64,000 nucleotides of DNA from Riptortus pedestris (GCA_019009955.1 CM032230.1:30052001-30116000); one strand, 5' to 3'; positions 22,905-34,671 are shown, counted from the stretch's first letter. The notes: generated from the sequence alone by a model not told the origin. A program made the numbers and translations.

Positions 22905-23231
22905 AGGAAATGCAGGACCTTGTGAACGCCTTGCGTGGGTTTGAGCTGGTAGTCCCCTTGTACTGAGCTATGCGCTCTATTTTAAGGGGTGATTGTGAGG
23001 GATTTGGAGTGATAGAGCGTGAGGTATTGTGGGTTGACCTAGCATCTGGCGGGGCCAGGTATATATAAAAATATATATATTTTTTTTATTTTTTTTTTAT
23101 TTTTTTTTTTTTTTATCTGAGACCCAGCAGAAATTGTTGGTTGGTGATAAGGTAGTGCGACCTACCGGGGGTGAGAAAGATAGTTCCCCTTCTGCTGAAC
23201 TTATGTTCCATTATAAGGGAGGTGGTAATGT
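22905..23231. repeat. Unclassified repeat, two related halves
   Basis: Segments 22950-23005 and 23177-23231 resemble each other (GTAGTCCCCTTGTACTGA against ATAGTTCCCCTTCTGCTGA, followed by a TTTTAAGGGG/TATAAGGGAG block). They are separated by a T-rich tract near 23080-23115. Probably two old copies of a small retroelement; the family is unknown. Confidence 0.35.
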
Positions 23232-23261
23232 CAAAAAAATATATATATATATATTTTATTC

Positions 23262-23565
23262 GGCTGGCATTATAAACCTTTATGATCCTTAGACCCCCGC
23301 GAGACTCGAGGGATTCGCGATTAAAGTTTTCGCGTAGTAAGTGATTTACTCAGCAAACAACCTCCGTTATCCAAGGAGGACTTGGTATGAGTTCAAGCTG
23401 TCAGCCTGCTAACGGGATCTAAGAGAGTCATAATCTTTAGTCATCCCGAGAGGCTAGTATATATTCTGTAGACTCCAGCTGATACATAAGCAATACGACA
23501 GAAAGTGCGCTCTGTTAGCAACACCGTGAACTAAGATTGTCTCGTGGCGGGTATCGAACCTGCAC
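23262..23565 (-). repeat. SINE-F copy, tRNA-derived (reference copy)
   Basis: On the minus strand the head carries GTGCAGGTTCGATACCCGCC, a good B box in a tRNA-like T-arm context. The body continues through TTAGTTCACGGTG, CTAACAGAGCGCAC, GGGATGACTAAAG and CTCGAGTCTCGCGG to a GCCAGCCGAATAAAAT tail that leads into (TA)n. Sister copies are 7615-7990 (minus) and 48395-48690 (plus). The overlapping frame 23454-23636 is not a gene. Confidence 0.65.
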
Positions 23566-23570
23566 CTATT

Positions 23571-23699
23571 ATCAGATTTTCCGTCAGGGAAATCAGCTAT
23601 TAAGGTCGTGACGCGATTTTCGAATTTTTTCTTCAAATGTCCACCCTACCTGATCCTACCTCAGAGATGACGAAAATGAGGTCCGTTCAAAACTGTATT

Positions 23700-23790
<91 letters not shown>

Positions 23791-24273
23791 TTGCTCTAGC
23801 GGTTGCAATTATTGTTTAATCGTTACGAAACTCAATATTTAGTGGTTTTATGTAAAAGGAAAGATCAAGTTCGTTAATGGCCGAAATCGGACCAGAGGGA
23901 GGGTGGGGGGTTTAAAGTAGGAGAATTTCGAAAATTCTTAATATCTCCGTTATTATGCGTTGGATCGAAACATTAAATATGACCATTCGTATTGCAAATT
24001 TAATGTTCTATAAATGTTGTTACGTACATTTTATCACTATCTTGATTATTAACTCAGATATTTGTATTTTTCAGTTTCCGGTCTTTAGTAAAGCCCAACT
24101 CCTACTCATTTGATATTAAAAATATTCCATTATGTTATGGAGCACTTTATTCGAAGCTTAAATACCAATTATTGTTCTCATTAAACTTTTAGTTTTTGAG
24201 TTAAATGCAAAAACGTGACGCACGTGGGAAATCTGCTTAGTTAACGCAGCACCTGCGTGACGGACTTTTTTTA
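23571..24273 (+). mobile_element. HINE-like element
   Basis: The 5' palindrome is decayed (TCAGATTTTCCGTCAGGG). The core at 23699-23781 is (ATCT)n followed by (TA)n, showing that the microsatellite motif differs between copies. The inner block and the right end GTTAACGCAGCACCTGCGTG + ACGGACTTTTT are intact. Confidence 0.8.
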
Positions 24274-24279
24274 TATTCA

Positions 24280-24765
24280 CTTATCCTTACCTGCAGACGG
24301 TAGTAGTACATGTACCCAGGCCTTAACCTGCTCGGTCACCGACACCCCCTCCCCAAATATTATGACCGTGATTTTCTTTCTTTTTCATTTTTTTTACTCG
24401 CTCTTATATTTTATTGTAATTTCTTCTTTATACAATAAGTAGAAATATATTAAAATATCATTAATTTGTACGTTCATTTCGATTATTTAAAAAATCAATA
24501 GCATCTAATGTAAACGTTATCTATTTATTTTATCAATTCTTTGCAATAATTGCTCAAGTAATAAGATAATATCATATTCACTTTTTAAAAAAATAAAATA
24601 AAATGTAGAGTATATATTTTTGTTCTTCTTTCCTGTATATAGAAGGAATTAATTTAAAAGGAAATTTTAGGATAATTTTTACATTTCAGAACTCCAAGAA
24701 GCAATTTTGAAAAAAAGGATGATGTTTAACAGTGTTCTAATTGCTCTAAAATTACAAATAGTGAG
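24280..24765. other. AT-rich sequence, nothing recognised
   Basis: No frame or repeat could be assigned. Confidence 0.4.
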
Positions 24766-24769
24766 TTCT

Positions 24770-24965
24770 TAGTAATTATTATCATTAATTAACGTCCAAC
24801 TTTTGTTAATATGGCTAATCGGGATGGTTTATCTACAGGACATCACCCTTTTCTATCAACGGTGGGGATAAGGTTTTTATTCAATGAGTTCGTCACTAAA
24901 TAAAATCGTATTCCACAGACAAGAATCAAACTCTAGGTTTACCGTATGAGATTTGTTCTTAATAA
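24770..24965 (-). repeat. SINE-A copy
   Basis: ATTAACGTCCAACTTTTG, ATGGCTAATCGGGA, GAGTTCGTCACTAAATAAA and AGAATCAAACTCTAGGTTTA follow the SINE-A order on the minus strand. The far 5' head is truncated. Confidence 0.75.
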
Positions 24966-25316
24966 ACCGAAATAGATGCTATTCTTATTAAACCTATACT
25001 AAAAAAAAAACAAAATGAAAATAGAAAGTAATTTATTTCTTATATTATGGAATTGAAAATAACATGTTGATACAACACGGTAGCAGAATGATATTAGCTC
25101 TATGAACATATTTATTTTCATACATGTAAATATAACCCACTGTAATTAGACAACCAAATATTCACAACATTCCTCAAATTAAAACCACCATACATAAAAT
25201 TTCTTAATTTCTTAGGAAAAATTCTCATCGAAAGATAATTCCATCTAGTAACCGGAAGTTGAAAGACAGAATTTTGTAATTAATCAATCTAAGCAGAGTA
25301 TTATCTCCGGAAAATA

Positions 25317-25338
25317 TATTTTAATTACAATGTAATTT

Positions 25339-25384
<46 letters not shown>

Positions 25385-25400
25385 AATTACAATGTAATTT

Positions 25401-25456
<56 letters not shown>
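25317..25456. repeat. Duplicated palindrome plus (TA)n
   Basis: The unit ATTTTAATTACAATGTAATT, followed by a long TA run, occurs twice in tandem (about 25317-25381 and 25379-25456). Confidence 0.85.
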
Positions 25457-25459
<3 letters not shown>

Positions 25460-25489
25460 GTACTAGTATATAGGAATAACATAATTATT

Positions 25490-25765
25490 TTATTAAAACC
25501 ATTTTAAATTGTTGTCTTTATTACTAGTTTATTTACGTGTTTATTTATGTTTGTTTATCTAATGTTTATTTATGTCTTATGTTTATTAATTGTCTTTATT
25601 ACTAGTATTTAATGATTATTTGTTGTATTTAATTTTTTATTTGTTATTTCAGTTTTTGTTATTTTTCTATAATTTTGTTTTCATTTTACATTGTGAAACT
25701 TTGAGCCAAATCGCCAAGATGCGGGTGCTTCTGTATAAAAAAATAAAATAAAATAAAAAATTGCA
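25490..25765 (+). mobile_element. LINE 3' UTR fragment
   Basis: T/A-rich sequence ends with AGCCAAATCGCCAAGATGCG and TGCTTCTGTATAAAAAAA, then AATAAAATAAAATAAA. This resembles the end of the LINE remnant at 18332-18945. It is a severely 5'-truncated insertion. Confidence 0.5.
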
Positions 25766-25965
25766 ATATGGTCTTTATATTTTTGAGATAAAACCAAGGG
25801 ATATTGCCTCTCATAAGTCTCTACTCGATATATGTATTAAATCTAACTACTGATTGCTGCTTACATTTCTGAATTGCTGAAGTAGGTACTTATTAATATA
25901 GTATCTATCATACCATGGTTTTTCTAAATTAATTTTATTATTTTTTTAATTATTGTAGAGCAGTA

Positions 25966-26030
25966 TGAATAATGTTTGCAGGAAAAAATGTTTTTTATTG
26001 GTGATCCTTGCCATGAAACTATGAAGAACA
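25966..26030 (+). repeat. Right-arm fragment of the TTCTGGACC foldback family
   Basis: GTTTGCAGGAAAAAATG, TTTTATTGGTGATCCTTGCC and ATGAAACTATGAAGAA match the right arm of 15741-16212 and 55504-55655. Confidence 0.7.
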
Positions 26031-26082
26031 TATACAAATATTGGGCCCAAAATAAGAAGGGAAACATATGTATATATATATA

Positions 26083-26230
26083 CTAGCTAAGGTACCCGGC
26101 TTCGCTTGGGAAACATTAGAGGCTGAACATTGAGGGTATTTTTAGAGCAAGGCTTCAATGTGTACAATTATACTCCCCGTCTGGGCGTATTCATTTTTCC
26201 ATAAGGTCCAGGTAACTGTAGGGGACTTAT
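26083..26230 (-). mobile_element. Helitron 3' end
   Basis: On the minus strand the sequence ends CCCAAGCGAAGCCGGG, TACCTTAGCTAG|T, nearly the same terminus as 6712-7580. The matching 5' TC end is not visible downstream, so the extent inward is uncertain and the copy is probably truncated. Confidence 0.65.
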
Positions 26231-27560
26231 AGAATAGAAATTTGATTTAAAAAGACAAAATGAAAATTAATGCCCAATCAATCCCTCTCAACTGTTTGAC
26301 ACACCGTGAATAATTCAAAGCATAATCACGGATAGCATTTATTATAATTAAATAGTATCTATAATGCACATATTTTGAGTCAAACCCGCTCCGGGCACAC
26401 ATACTTCAGAAATATTCGGTTGTAAGTAGATGTCAACATATAGGAGTAAATAAGCTACTATACTCGTATACCAGAATTAAAGAGTTTGATTCCCCACCAC
26501 TTCCGTTATCACTCCTTGTGTAAATTCAGGGTGACTTTGTTTAAAAATTACATATTGAAAATGCTCATATAGTTTTCATTTTCCATTGAAAATAAATATT
26601 AAAGGAGGTGGGGGGGGCAGAGATTTATAACCTCACTAATCCGAATTATACATGGAACTAAACAATAAGTCTAAAAAAACATAACATTATTACGCCCACA
26701 TAAAATAGACCTTAATTAGTACTAATACAATTGGTTTTATATATATGTATGTAATTGACGAAAAAGAAGTTTGAGATTTTAAGAGTTATATAATTCAGAA
26801 CCTGCCAGTTCTCAAGACTATAACTATCTTACTGATTAATGTATTTTAAAAAAATGATGTTGCTTTAACCTGTCAAGTATTTTCAATGAAAGAAGCCATC
26901 GTTATGTGTTTTAATTTACACGGTTGTATCAAAAAGTGAGTTTATATATATATTTATTTCTGTTGTGTCTCTTGAAATTCTCAAGGCGCTAGAATATTTT
27001 AAGATAATTAAATTCAAGCAGTGTATATCCGGAAATAAATAGAATTTTTCATAAGATGCTGATGAAGGTCGGTCCCAAATCAACAGACGAGCAATGAAAT
27101 TTGATGAGGAAAAGGGCCTAGGGGTGGCAGAGATGGAATTGCTAAATAAATGAAAGGGTTGATGGGAAGTGTTGATTTAGAGATTAAAGAATGATGGCCG
27201 CCAACCCAGAGCAACAAGTAAATGATTTTAGTCCACTTTACTTATTTCTCGGCTTTTTTACTTCTTTCAGAATTATTCAGCCAGCTGCCTCGATAAATGT
27301 ACACCTCATTAGTGTAATATTCATATCCTGGCTTTTATCCTTCCAGTGGGTGGGGACCCTATAGATAGGGCAGGTCGCGCAACCCACGTAGATACTTATT
27401 TTATTTAAGGGATATTTCTGTGATATTAAACTTTTAATATTTATTTTACTTTTTTAAATAGTTGGAATAACATTTATTTATTTTTTACAAATGCGTATAA
27501 CTTTTTAAACTTAACTTCCTGTATAGAAAATACGAAGCCAAATTTTTGTTAGTTATTTGG
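26230..27560. other. Unclassified AT-rich sequence
   Basis: A G-run lies near 26605. No repeat or domain was recognised. Confidence 0.4.
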
Positions 27561-27576
27561 TTATTTACTTGTAACA

Positions 27577-27905
27577 TTATGCCCCATCTACTGTAAAGCC
27601 ATTAGTGATAGGCGGATCTACATTTCCTGGAACCAATGGCATTGAGCTTCCTTCAAGAATGTCATAGGCTTTTGTACATGATCTCCGCTTGATTTAAGAT
27701 CCATTGCTTTCCTTGGACGATTATATTTTTAACTAGTTAGAAGAAGGTGTGAAACATTTAGGGAAACTTTACAGCACTTGGGTGGGAAGAAACCAAATAT
27801 ATAACTATGGGTAATTTTGATGTGTGGAGCATGAATAACCTCCACTTTTTGAGAGTTGTATGCTTGGTGTATTCCAGGGTGCGATAGTTTCTTTAATTTG
27901 TCGGT
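27577..27905 (-). pseudogene. Possible degraded coding segment, family unknown
   Basis: Two overlapping minus-strand frames stay unusually open for AT-rich DNA. One contains VIHAPHIKITHSYIFGFFPP and, after one stop, KYNRPRKAMDLKSSGDHVQK. The other ends AYDILEGSSMPLVPGNVDPP + ITNGFTVDGA before TAA at 27577-27579. I recognise no family. It may be a decayed mobile-element protein or exon fragments; chance is possible. Confidence 0.2.
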
Positions 27906-28516
27906 TTTCTTGGACCATTCATTTATACATAATATTTTTTTTATATAAAGTGATCATTGCCAAAATTTCCTGGTTATTCCAAAAAACTGAACTGAAACTG
28001 TAGAAATATAATCACTTATGATACGAAGGAATGTTATTTTCTTGAATGTCAAATATGATCTGAATATTTTATTTGTAATTCCTATGCTGATCCTATTCTT
28101 TTTCTTGTTATTTTATTCTGTATGCAAAACGTTCATTTAATTTCGTTTGAACGTATATATTATTAATATTTACTTATTATTTTTGGTCTATATATTTTAC
28201 ATTGTATACACAATTATTAAAATATGAAATGTAAATACATTCTTAGGCCCTCCAGAGACACTTTTCCACTGTGTTTCTTACATCACTATGTCAACCTTAG
28301 ATGACAGCATCAACACTTTTTGTGAGTTAGCAAATACTTATAATTTCAGTAGTAGTTTGAAAACTTATGAAATTACTATGACTGGTATTCGAGGTAATTA
28401 ACATACTTTTCAATAAATAATGAGAAAAAAGTTCACAACTCTCAAGAGGTTTCAAACACTTACTTCTTATTCACTTCGCCCCCTGATTACTTTAGAGAGC
28501 CGCACTTAGAACTTAA

Positions 28517-28910
28517 CAGTTTGACAGCCCATTCCGCTTCGGGGCGTGAAGCGCGGCGAAGAGGGGATGCCCGTCACGCCAAAAGGTGGGAACGGTTAAT
28601 ACCGCGTTCCACGAGTTAGTAGGACTCGCATCTGCCTGAGAGCGTTGTATCGCACGGGCGTCGCGCCAAATTTCTAATTTTGCTAACGCTCTCGGGCATG
28701 ATGGGTACCTAAGATGGAAATTCCTTCCTAGGTACCCGTCACGCCCAAAGGAGCAATTTTTATTTCCTCCCTTTTTTAACCCCCACATTAGATTTGCAAT
28801 AAATATCATTGGTTTTTTTTAAAATATTTATGCGTATTTCAAGTCAAATAACACGAAAAATGTAATGGGCCTCCAACCAAATTCACTTATTTTTGTGGGC
28901 AGTCAAACTG
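28517..28910. mobile_element. piggyBac-type MITE with TTAA target duplication
   Basis: The ends CAGTTTGACAGCCCA (left) and CAGTTTGACTGCCCA (right, other strand) are flanked by TTAA at 28513-28516 and 28911-28914. At 394 bp it holds no transposase. The left two thirds are strikingly GC-rich and contain three diverged repeats of TTTGGCGTGACGGG on the minus strand (near 28747, 28660 and 28578) plus a GGTACCTA palindrome around 28705-28732. The 98-codon frame 28513-28809 simply spans this and is not a gene. Confidence 0.8.
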
Positions 28911-28954
28911 TTAAGAAGCGTATCATACAAAATCATCTAAAAAAATTTATATAT

Positions 28955-29158
28955 TAACTTATATTTTGCGCTACTAAGGCTAATTGGACGGGCTATCTAC
29001 CACTTTTCTCTATCTACTGTGTAACTAAGGATTTCATTTAATGAGTTCGTTTATAGAGAAATTCCAATTGTCCAGATGAGAATCGAATTCACGACTCTTG
29101 GTTTACCGAGTCAGTTTAAGACCAACGCCTTCACTCGCATTGCTAACCTGAGCCTCAA
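28955..29158 (-). repeat. SINE-A copy, near full length
   Basis: GCTACTAAGGCTAATTGGAC, TCAATGAGTTCG-like text, GAATCGAATTCACGACTC (B box region) and TTGCTAACCTGAGCC (5' head) follow the family order. Confidence 0.8.
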
Positions 29159-29159
29159 A

Positions 29160-31190
29160 TAGTAAAATAATCGTCTAAAAGTGTTTCCTTGGATATTGTA
29201 TTTAAAGAAAAGTACAAACTTGTTAGTTTCATCTGTTAGATAGGCATACTTTTCTGAGGGAACCATGTATTTCAATGATTATACTTCAATATAATATTTT
29301 CGTTCAAACAACATATGGTCACCACTCATAAGCAGTGGTATTTATTTTGTTGATCACCTTTTCTCATTATCCTGTGTAAAAGAGCGACCTCCATGTTTTT
29401 TTCCGATTACACGGTTACTAACCGACCAAATGAAAACTCGGGAGTTTTTGTCGCAGTAATTGGTTAAAAAGTAATTTATGACCAAGTCTCATTAAGGTGG
29501 AGGCATGCTTATCATTATTTATAAAGCATCTCATTCATTCAGGGCTTTAAAATTTATAACGAAGCATGTTAAATAAAATAAAAATACATGTTACAAATTA
29601 GCAGTGGTCTAATGATTTACAAAAATAATATAATAATTTATGAATTGATAGTTCGAATTTAGGAAATGTATTGTTTCAAATTTGAAATATTTTGCTTCCA
29701 GTATGTTACTCACATATGCTGTAGATTGTTTATACATTTGAATATAATTAATTTTAATTGACTTCATATTTGAATACTTCTGCTAAAACAAAACCAGAAA
29801 CGTTTTTGTCATGATTTATTATTGTTATTTTTTCTCACATTTAATGGAGTTTTACAGCCGCACCCTGTATAAGCTAACTTTTTTTGTGCTTAAAATTTAA
29901 TTTGGTATTATTTCTGGCAGTAGTTGGTGATTTCCTTCACAGCCACAATTCGATTACTCTGGTACTGACTTCTGCAAATCATTGTTTCCAATTCCAGAAA
30001 TGAATTCCTGAAGTGATTTTTCAATTAGTTGGATATGATATTAATATAACCTCCAATCCCATGTATCTTTATTATATTTCTTTGTTGTGACTCTCCATTC
30101 ATCGTCAAAGCGAACCAAAATTGTGGTCCGATGAGAATCAAATAGATTAATGAGGATTTCACAGATCTGAAATTTTTTTGTATTTAGGATTATGGGATAT
30201 TGGTAGATGTTATATTATTTAGGGAGTTCACGACAAATCTGACCTTATTTTTTCCAAGAGTTTTAATTTAAAAGGATATTATCAAAATATCAATAATTCA
30301 TTAAATTCCCAAATTACAATTTTTATTATATTTGAAAGTAGGAGGATCAACCCTTTCTTCTTGCTATTCTTACTTCTTACATATTTACATTTTTTGTTGG
30401 AGCCATATCTTTTTCAGTTTCTTGCCCCTTCTAACTTGCTTTCCCTTTCCACCCTGCTGTTCCAACTTGAGCAACCTACAGTGCTGAACAAATTGACGTG
30501 TTTACGTCCTTTCTTCTTCGACATCGTTTATAAACAACAAATACCCTGATGAAATCAGTGACCACCGTCTTTCACTATTGGCACCTAATTTTTCAGAAAA
30601 TGGGGCGAGGTGCAGGTAACCTCATACTCCTTTAACATGTTTTAAAATAGTTTCTTAGAGATGTTCTATAGCTCTATCCAAAAATCCTTAAAATAAGGAC
30701 CTAGGTTTTGGTTCAACCCCCTTCCCCTTCCTACTTGTATCTGCAAAAGGGATATCGGATAACAGTTTTGCATATCAGTGGCAGTAAAGCACCTTATTTT
30801 GACTTGGCTTCTGACAGTTTGCGGAACACATTCCTTATGAGCATGCAGTAATTTAATAATCTCCTTCGTAAGCCTTAATTTTATAAGAAGAGTTGGTTAT
30901 AAAACTTTAATATTATTACAAACTCCACCCCCCACCATCCCACGCTTCCAATCCTTCATCCTCCCCTTGGCTTTTGTGTTTGTATTTCTTAACAGAAATA
31001 TTAAATTAATGTAAGAAAATATTATTGGATATAGTTATTCTAAGGATAGGATGCCAGATTAAAGTTTGAATAGGGAAATTTCGCACTTAATTAAAATAAG
31101 AAGATAACTTTTATAAGAAAATCTAACGGGATGAAATTTATAAATAATTTCTTTGACTTTAAAAAGTAGTAAAATAAAAATACTAAAAAC
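29160..31190. other. AT-rich sequence, nothing recognised
   Basis: Frames such as 30361-30549 are T-rich hydrophobic reads without a domain. A C-rich patch lies near 30930. Confidence 0.4.
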
Positions 31191-31199
31191 GAAATCACA

Positions 31200-32066
31200 T
31201 TCGTGTCTGTCTGAACAACTGAATTGATGTATTGGAGGACATCTTTATGACACAGTCAATGGGAGCATGCCTAAACAGCTGATTTCATTTTTAGAAGCTT
31301 TTCTGAACAACTAGCTCGATCAATTGGAGGTTATCTATAAATGTATGCTTACTCCACCAATTGGAAGATATCTAAACAGCTCTTTTTATCTTGTGTTGCA
31401 TACCTTGAAAATAACTCAACCAATTCTGGTATATTTAAACTACTTCAATCAATTGGATTATATCTGAACAACTGGATTAATCTATTGAAGGATTTATGTA
31501 CTACTAGTTCGATCAATCCGAGGATATCTATATATGCTATCCCCATCAATTAGAGATTGTCTGAACAAGCGACCTTACAAATTAAACGATGATCTACTAA
31601 CTCGATCAATTGGAAGATATCTATATATGCTTACTCGATCAATTGGAAAATATCTATATATACTATTTTCATCAATTGGAGGTTGTCTGAACAAGCGACC
31701 TTACCAATTAAACGATGTCTGAACTACTAACTCGATCAATTGGAAGATATCTATATATGCTTACTCGATCAATTGGAAAATATCTATATATACTATTTTC
31801 ATCAATTGGAGGTTGTCTGAACAAGCGACCTTACCCATTAAACGATGTCTGAACTACTAACTCGATCAATTGGAAGATATCTATATATGCTTACTCGATC
31901 AATTGGAAAATATCTATATATACTATTTTCATCAATTGGAGGTTGTCTGAACAAGCGACCTTACAAATTAAACGATGATCTACTAACTCGATCAATTGGA
32001 AGATATCTATATATGCTTACTCGATCAATTGGAAAATATCTATATATACAATCTCCATCAATTAGA

Positions 32067-32109
<43 letters not shown>

Positions 32110-32390
32110 CTCCATCAATTGGAGATTGTCTGAACAAGCGACCTTACCAATTAAACGATGTCTGAACTACTAACTCGATCAATTGGAAGATATCTATATA
32201 TACAATCTCCATCAATTGGAGATTGTCTGAACAAGCGACCTTACCAATTAAACGATGTCTGAACTACTAATTCGATCAATTGGAAGATATCCATTGGATC
32301 TATATATGCTATCTCCATCAATTGGAGGATATCTAAACATCTGATTTTATGTTTTGAATTATGTCTGAAAAACTAAATTTTCCTTTGGCT
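31200..32390 (+). repeat. Satellite-like array, about 130-bp unit with CAATTGG sub-repeats
   Basis: CTCGATCAATTGGAAGATAT starts at 31601, 31731, 31861, 31987 and 32173, with a variant at 32271, so the spacing is 130, 130, 126, 186 and 98 bp. Each unit holds three ATCAATTGG sub-repeats plus TGTCTGAACAAGCGACC. Looser, older versions extend upstream to about 31200. A (TA)n has grown inside one unit at 32068-32105. A 130-bp unit is not a multiple of three, so the repeated peptides read from it are not a protein. Confidence 0.9.
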
Positions 32391-32934
32391 ATGGATAGTT
32401 TGCTTCAATTGTTACGAAATGAATATCTCGATAAAGTCAACATGTACGGTTTAGAGCTTGCATATGTTATAATTTGTAATACTAAGTGCATAGTTTCGCT
32501 ATGCTATGTTGATAAACATTGATGATAAATTGATCATTTATCTGGAAGCCTTTGTTAAACCGATCATTGGCTCAGGACTGAAAGTACATTAATGTGGCAG
32601 TTTATATACTCCTATATTAATACATATTTTGTTGTCAATCTGTTCAGCCTACAGAGGATGTGGTTCTTTTATGAGATAGAGTGAGGTGGAATCCTTGTTT
32701 CGTAGTAGAGTAGAGTTCTTATTCTTGGTTATTTAATTATTATCGTTCACATTGTGCTACGGTAATTGGGCCTTAGTTAGTTATTCTTGGTGAATTTATT
32801 GTTTATTAGCCTCACGAAAAAGAAGTAACTGAAAAACCAGGGACGGCAACTTATGTCTCAAAAATTTATACAACGTTTTAAGAGAAACAAACCTCTAAAA
32901 TAGGTGAGCACGTCCTAATGTTGTTCTAATTTAT

Positions 32935-33105
32935 TAACACCCACTATATGCTAATTAATTAATCGTCACTTGTAATCTACGGGTTCTTCTATGTTGGAAC
33001 TAAATATTTTAATAAGTAAATTCATGTCTATATAAAATCCTATTTCCCAAGCGGGCCTAGATTCTAGAGGCAACATTAAGAGTAACGTCTTATCACACTT
33101 GTGGT
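32935..33105 (-). repeat. SINE-A copy, strongly diverged
   Basis: TATTAACACCCACTATATGC, then CCCAAGCGGG and TAGATTCTAGAGG keep the order of SINE-A on the minus strand. A second scrap lies at 32725-32770. Confidence 0.35.
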
Positions 33106-33383
33106 AATGTTTGTTATGGAACATTTTTGAATTTTGCTTTAGATATCCGTGAGAGTATGTTCACTTTGTTATTGGGCATTCTTTGATAAAACACCATACA
33201 TAAAAGTTTCCTCAGAATGTGACGTACATTTTAGGTAAATATTTTTCCTTGTTAAATTGTTTACGTTTGTATCCCTTACTGCTTTCTGGAGCACCTCATT
33301 TTGACTAAAGCACGTGGTCTTATTAATGGTAAACGTGTTTACGTTCTATATCTTATCATGAGTAAATAAATTAAATGTTGTTA

Positions 33384-33535
33384 GGAGAGAGAGAAAAAAA
33401 CGGCCAATTTATTACAAGTTGTTTATTTCAGCGCTTAGCGCCTAGCGCTGAAATAAACAAATTGTGAAGAATTGGACGTTTTTTCTCTCTCCAAGTAAAC
33501 ATTCTTCACTTCCAACAAAAACTGCCGTGGAAGAA
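33384..33535. mobile_element. Foldback element (GGAGAGAAG family) with perfect 12-bp TSD
   Basis: It is flanked by TAAATGTTGTTA at 33372-33383 and 33536-33547. Inside, GAGAGAGAGAAAAAAACG...TTGTTTATTTCAGCGCT is inverted as AGCGCTGAAATAAACAA...CGTTTTTTCTCTCTCC, with an AGCGC palindromic centre. A one-sided tail CACTTCCAACAAAAACTGCC follows the right arm. At 152 bp it lacks the CTGANGA core kept by 12468-12775. There is no coding. Confidence 0.85.
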
Positions 33536-33547
33536 TAAATGTTGTTA

Positions 33548-33724
33548 TTTATTAACATTTGCTCTTTGCTTCTGATGCTAATACGTACAGGAAATCCAGC
33601 CTTTTATAGCAAGGATTTTATTTAGTGAGTTCGTCACTAAATGAATTCCTATTTCCCACAAGGGAATCGAATCTATTACCAAATACACTAAGACCTTAAT
33701 TTTCATGGCTAACCTGAGCTCCTG
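33548..33724 (-). repeat. SINE-A copy
   Basis: AGTGAGTTCGTCACTAAATG, GGGAATCGAATC and CATGGCTAACCTGAGCTCC identify the family. It starts right beside the foldback TSD. Confidence 0.8.
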
Positions 33725-33829
33725 AATTACATATAATATAGCTTTCTTCAAAATGAAAAATAAATGTGTGTATAAAAACTGTTCTTGTTTATTTTCTAAA
33801 TTAACCCTTACAGAATACATGATTTAATT

Positions 33830-34660
33830 TTATATTATTAATTATGCCAACGATTTTTATAACAAATTAGATAAATTTAACATTAAGCAATTATATATTT
33901 GTTTGTTGGTTTATATAAGTAGATAAATTTAATTAAGGAATTATAACTAGAAAGCTATTGATTGGAAATGAACTTAGCTCGAATTAGTCTGATCTCAGCA
34001 GTTGGCAAACTTGTTACAACATTGACAATCACTGTTATCAACTCCATTAATAAGCTCCTTTGAATTTTCCCGAAATTAATTCAACTGGGTCTCTGCTAGC
34101 CCCTCCCACGGTGGGCTAAACTTGAATTAATTTATCAACTGTAAAATATAGTTTAACACTTCAAGATCCAGATGGGCAAAGAAGTCCTGTCTAGAGATTC
34201 GTCAAGAGGAAATCATTTTCAACGTATTTAATATACGACTGTCGTGCCTTGTTGTTCGCACGCAATTCGCAAAGTAATTAGTTTTTTTTAGGAATTGGCC
34301 GGGAGGTGAGACCTAGACAACTTTGTAATTTAAATTAAAAGGTAATCCACAATGTCCACTCTTTTATTAACTTATGAAGGGCTTAAGTTATTGATAGCAA
34401 AAATAATTAATTATATAGGATATAATTATGGGAAACATTAATAATTTAGCCGTCTCCTTTCAGAAATCTTTTTCTAAAATCTACCGATATATTAGAAGCT
34501 GTTAAAATAAAATTTAAAATATATCAGATTGATCAAAGAAAATTGCAAGCACTCTCTACATCTCTAATATGCACTCTCTCTGCAAAATAAATAATCCAGA
34601 ATATCACAAATAGTAAGTCAGATGTCCCATTTATCATTCATAAAGACGTTCATCAGTCCT
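33830..34660. other. AT-rich sequence, nothing recognised
   Basis: No repeat family or gene-like frame was seen. Confidence 0.4.
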
Positions 34661-34671
34661 TTAAGCAGATT

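Noticed and set aside
26275..26300. Matching Helitron 5' end for the 26083 terminus, based on the shared words GACACACCGTGA
   Set aside because: The match to the 6.7-kb Helitron is short and in the wrong orientation relative to the 3' terminus.
28513..28809. 98-codon minus-strand frame
   Set aside because: It spans the left TIR and the GC-rich repeats of a piggyBac-type MITE; the repeated WRD-like residues reflect DNA repeats.
31534..32165. Frames with repeated RSIGRYLYMLTRSIGKYLYI peptides
   Set aside because: They come from a satellite whose unit (about 130 bp) is not a multiple of three, so the frame is lost from unit to unit.
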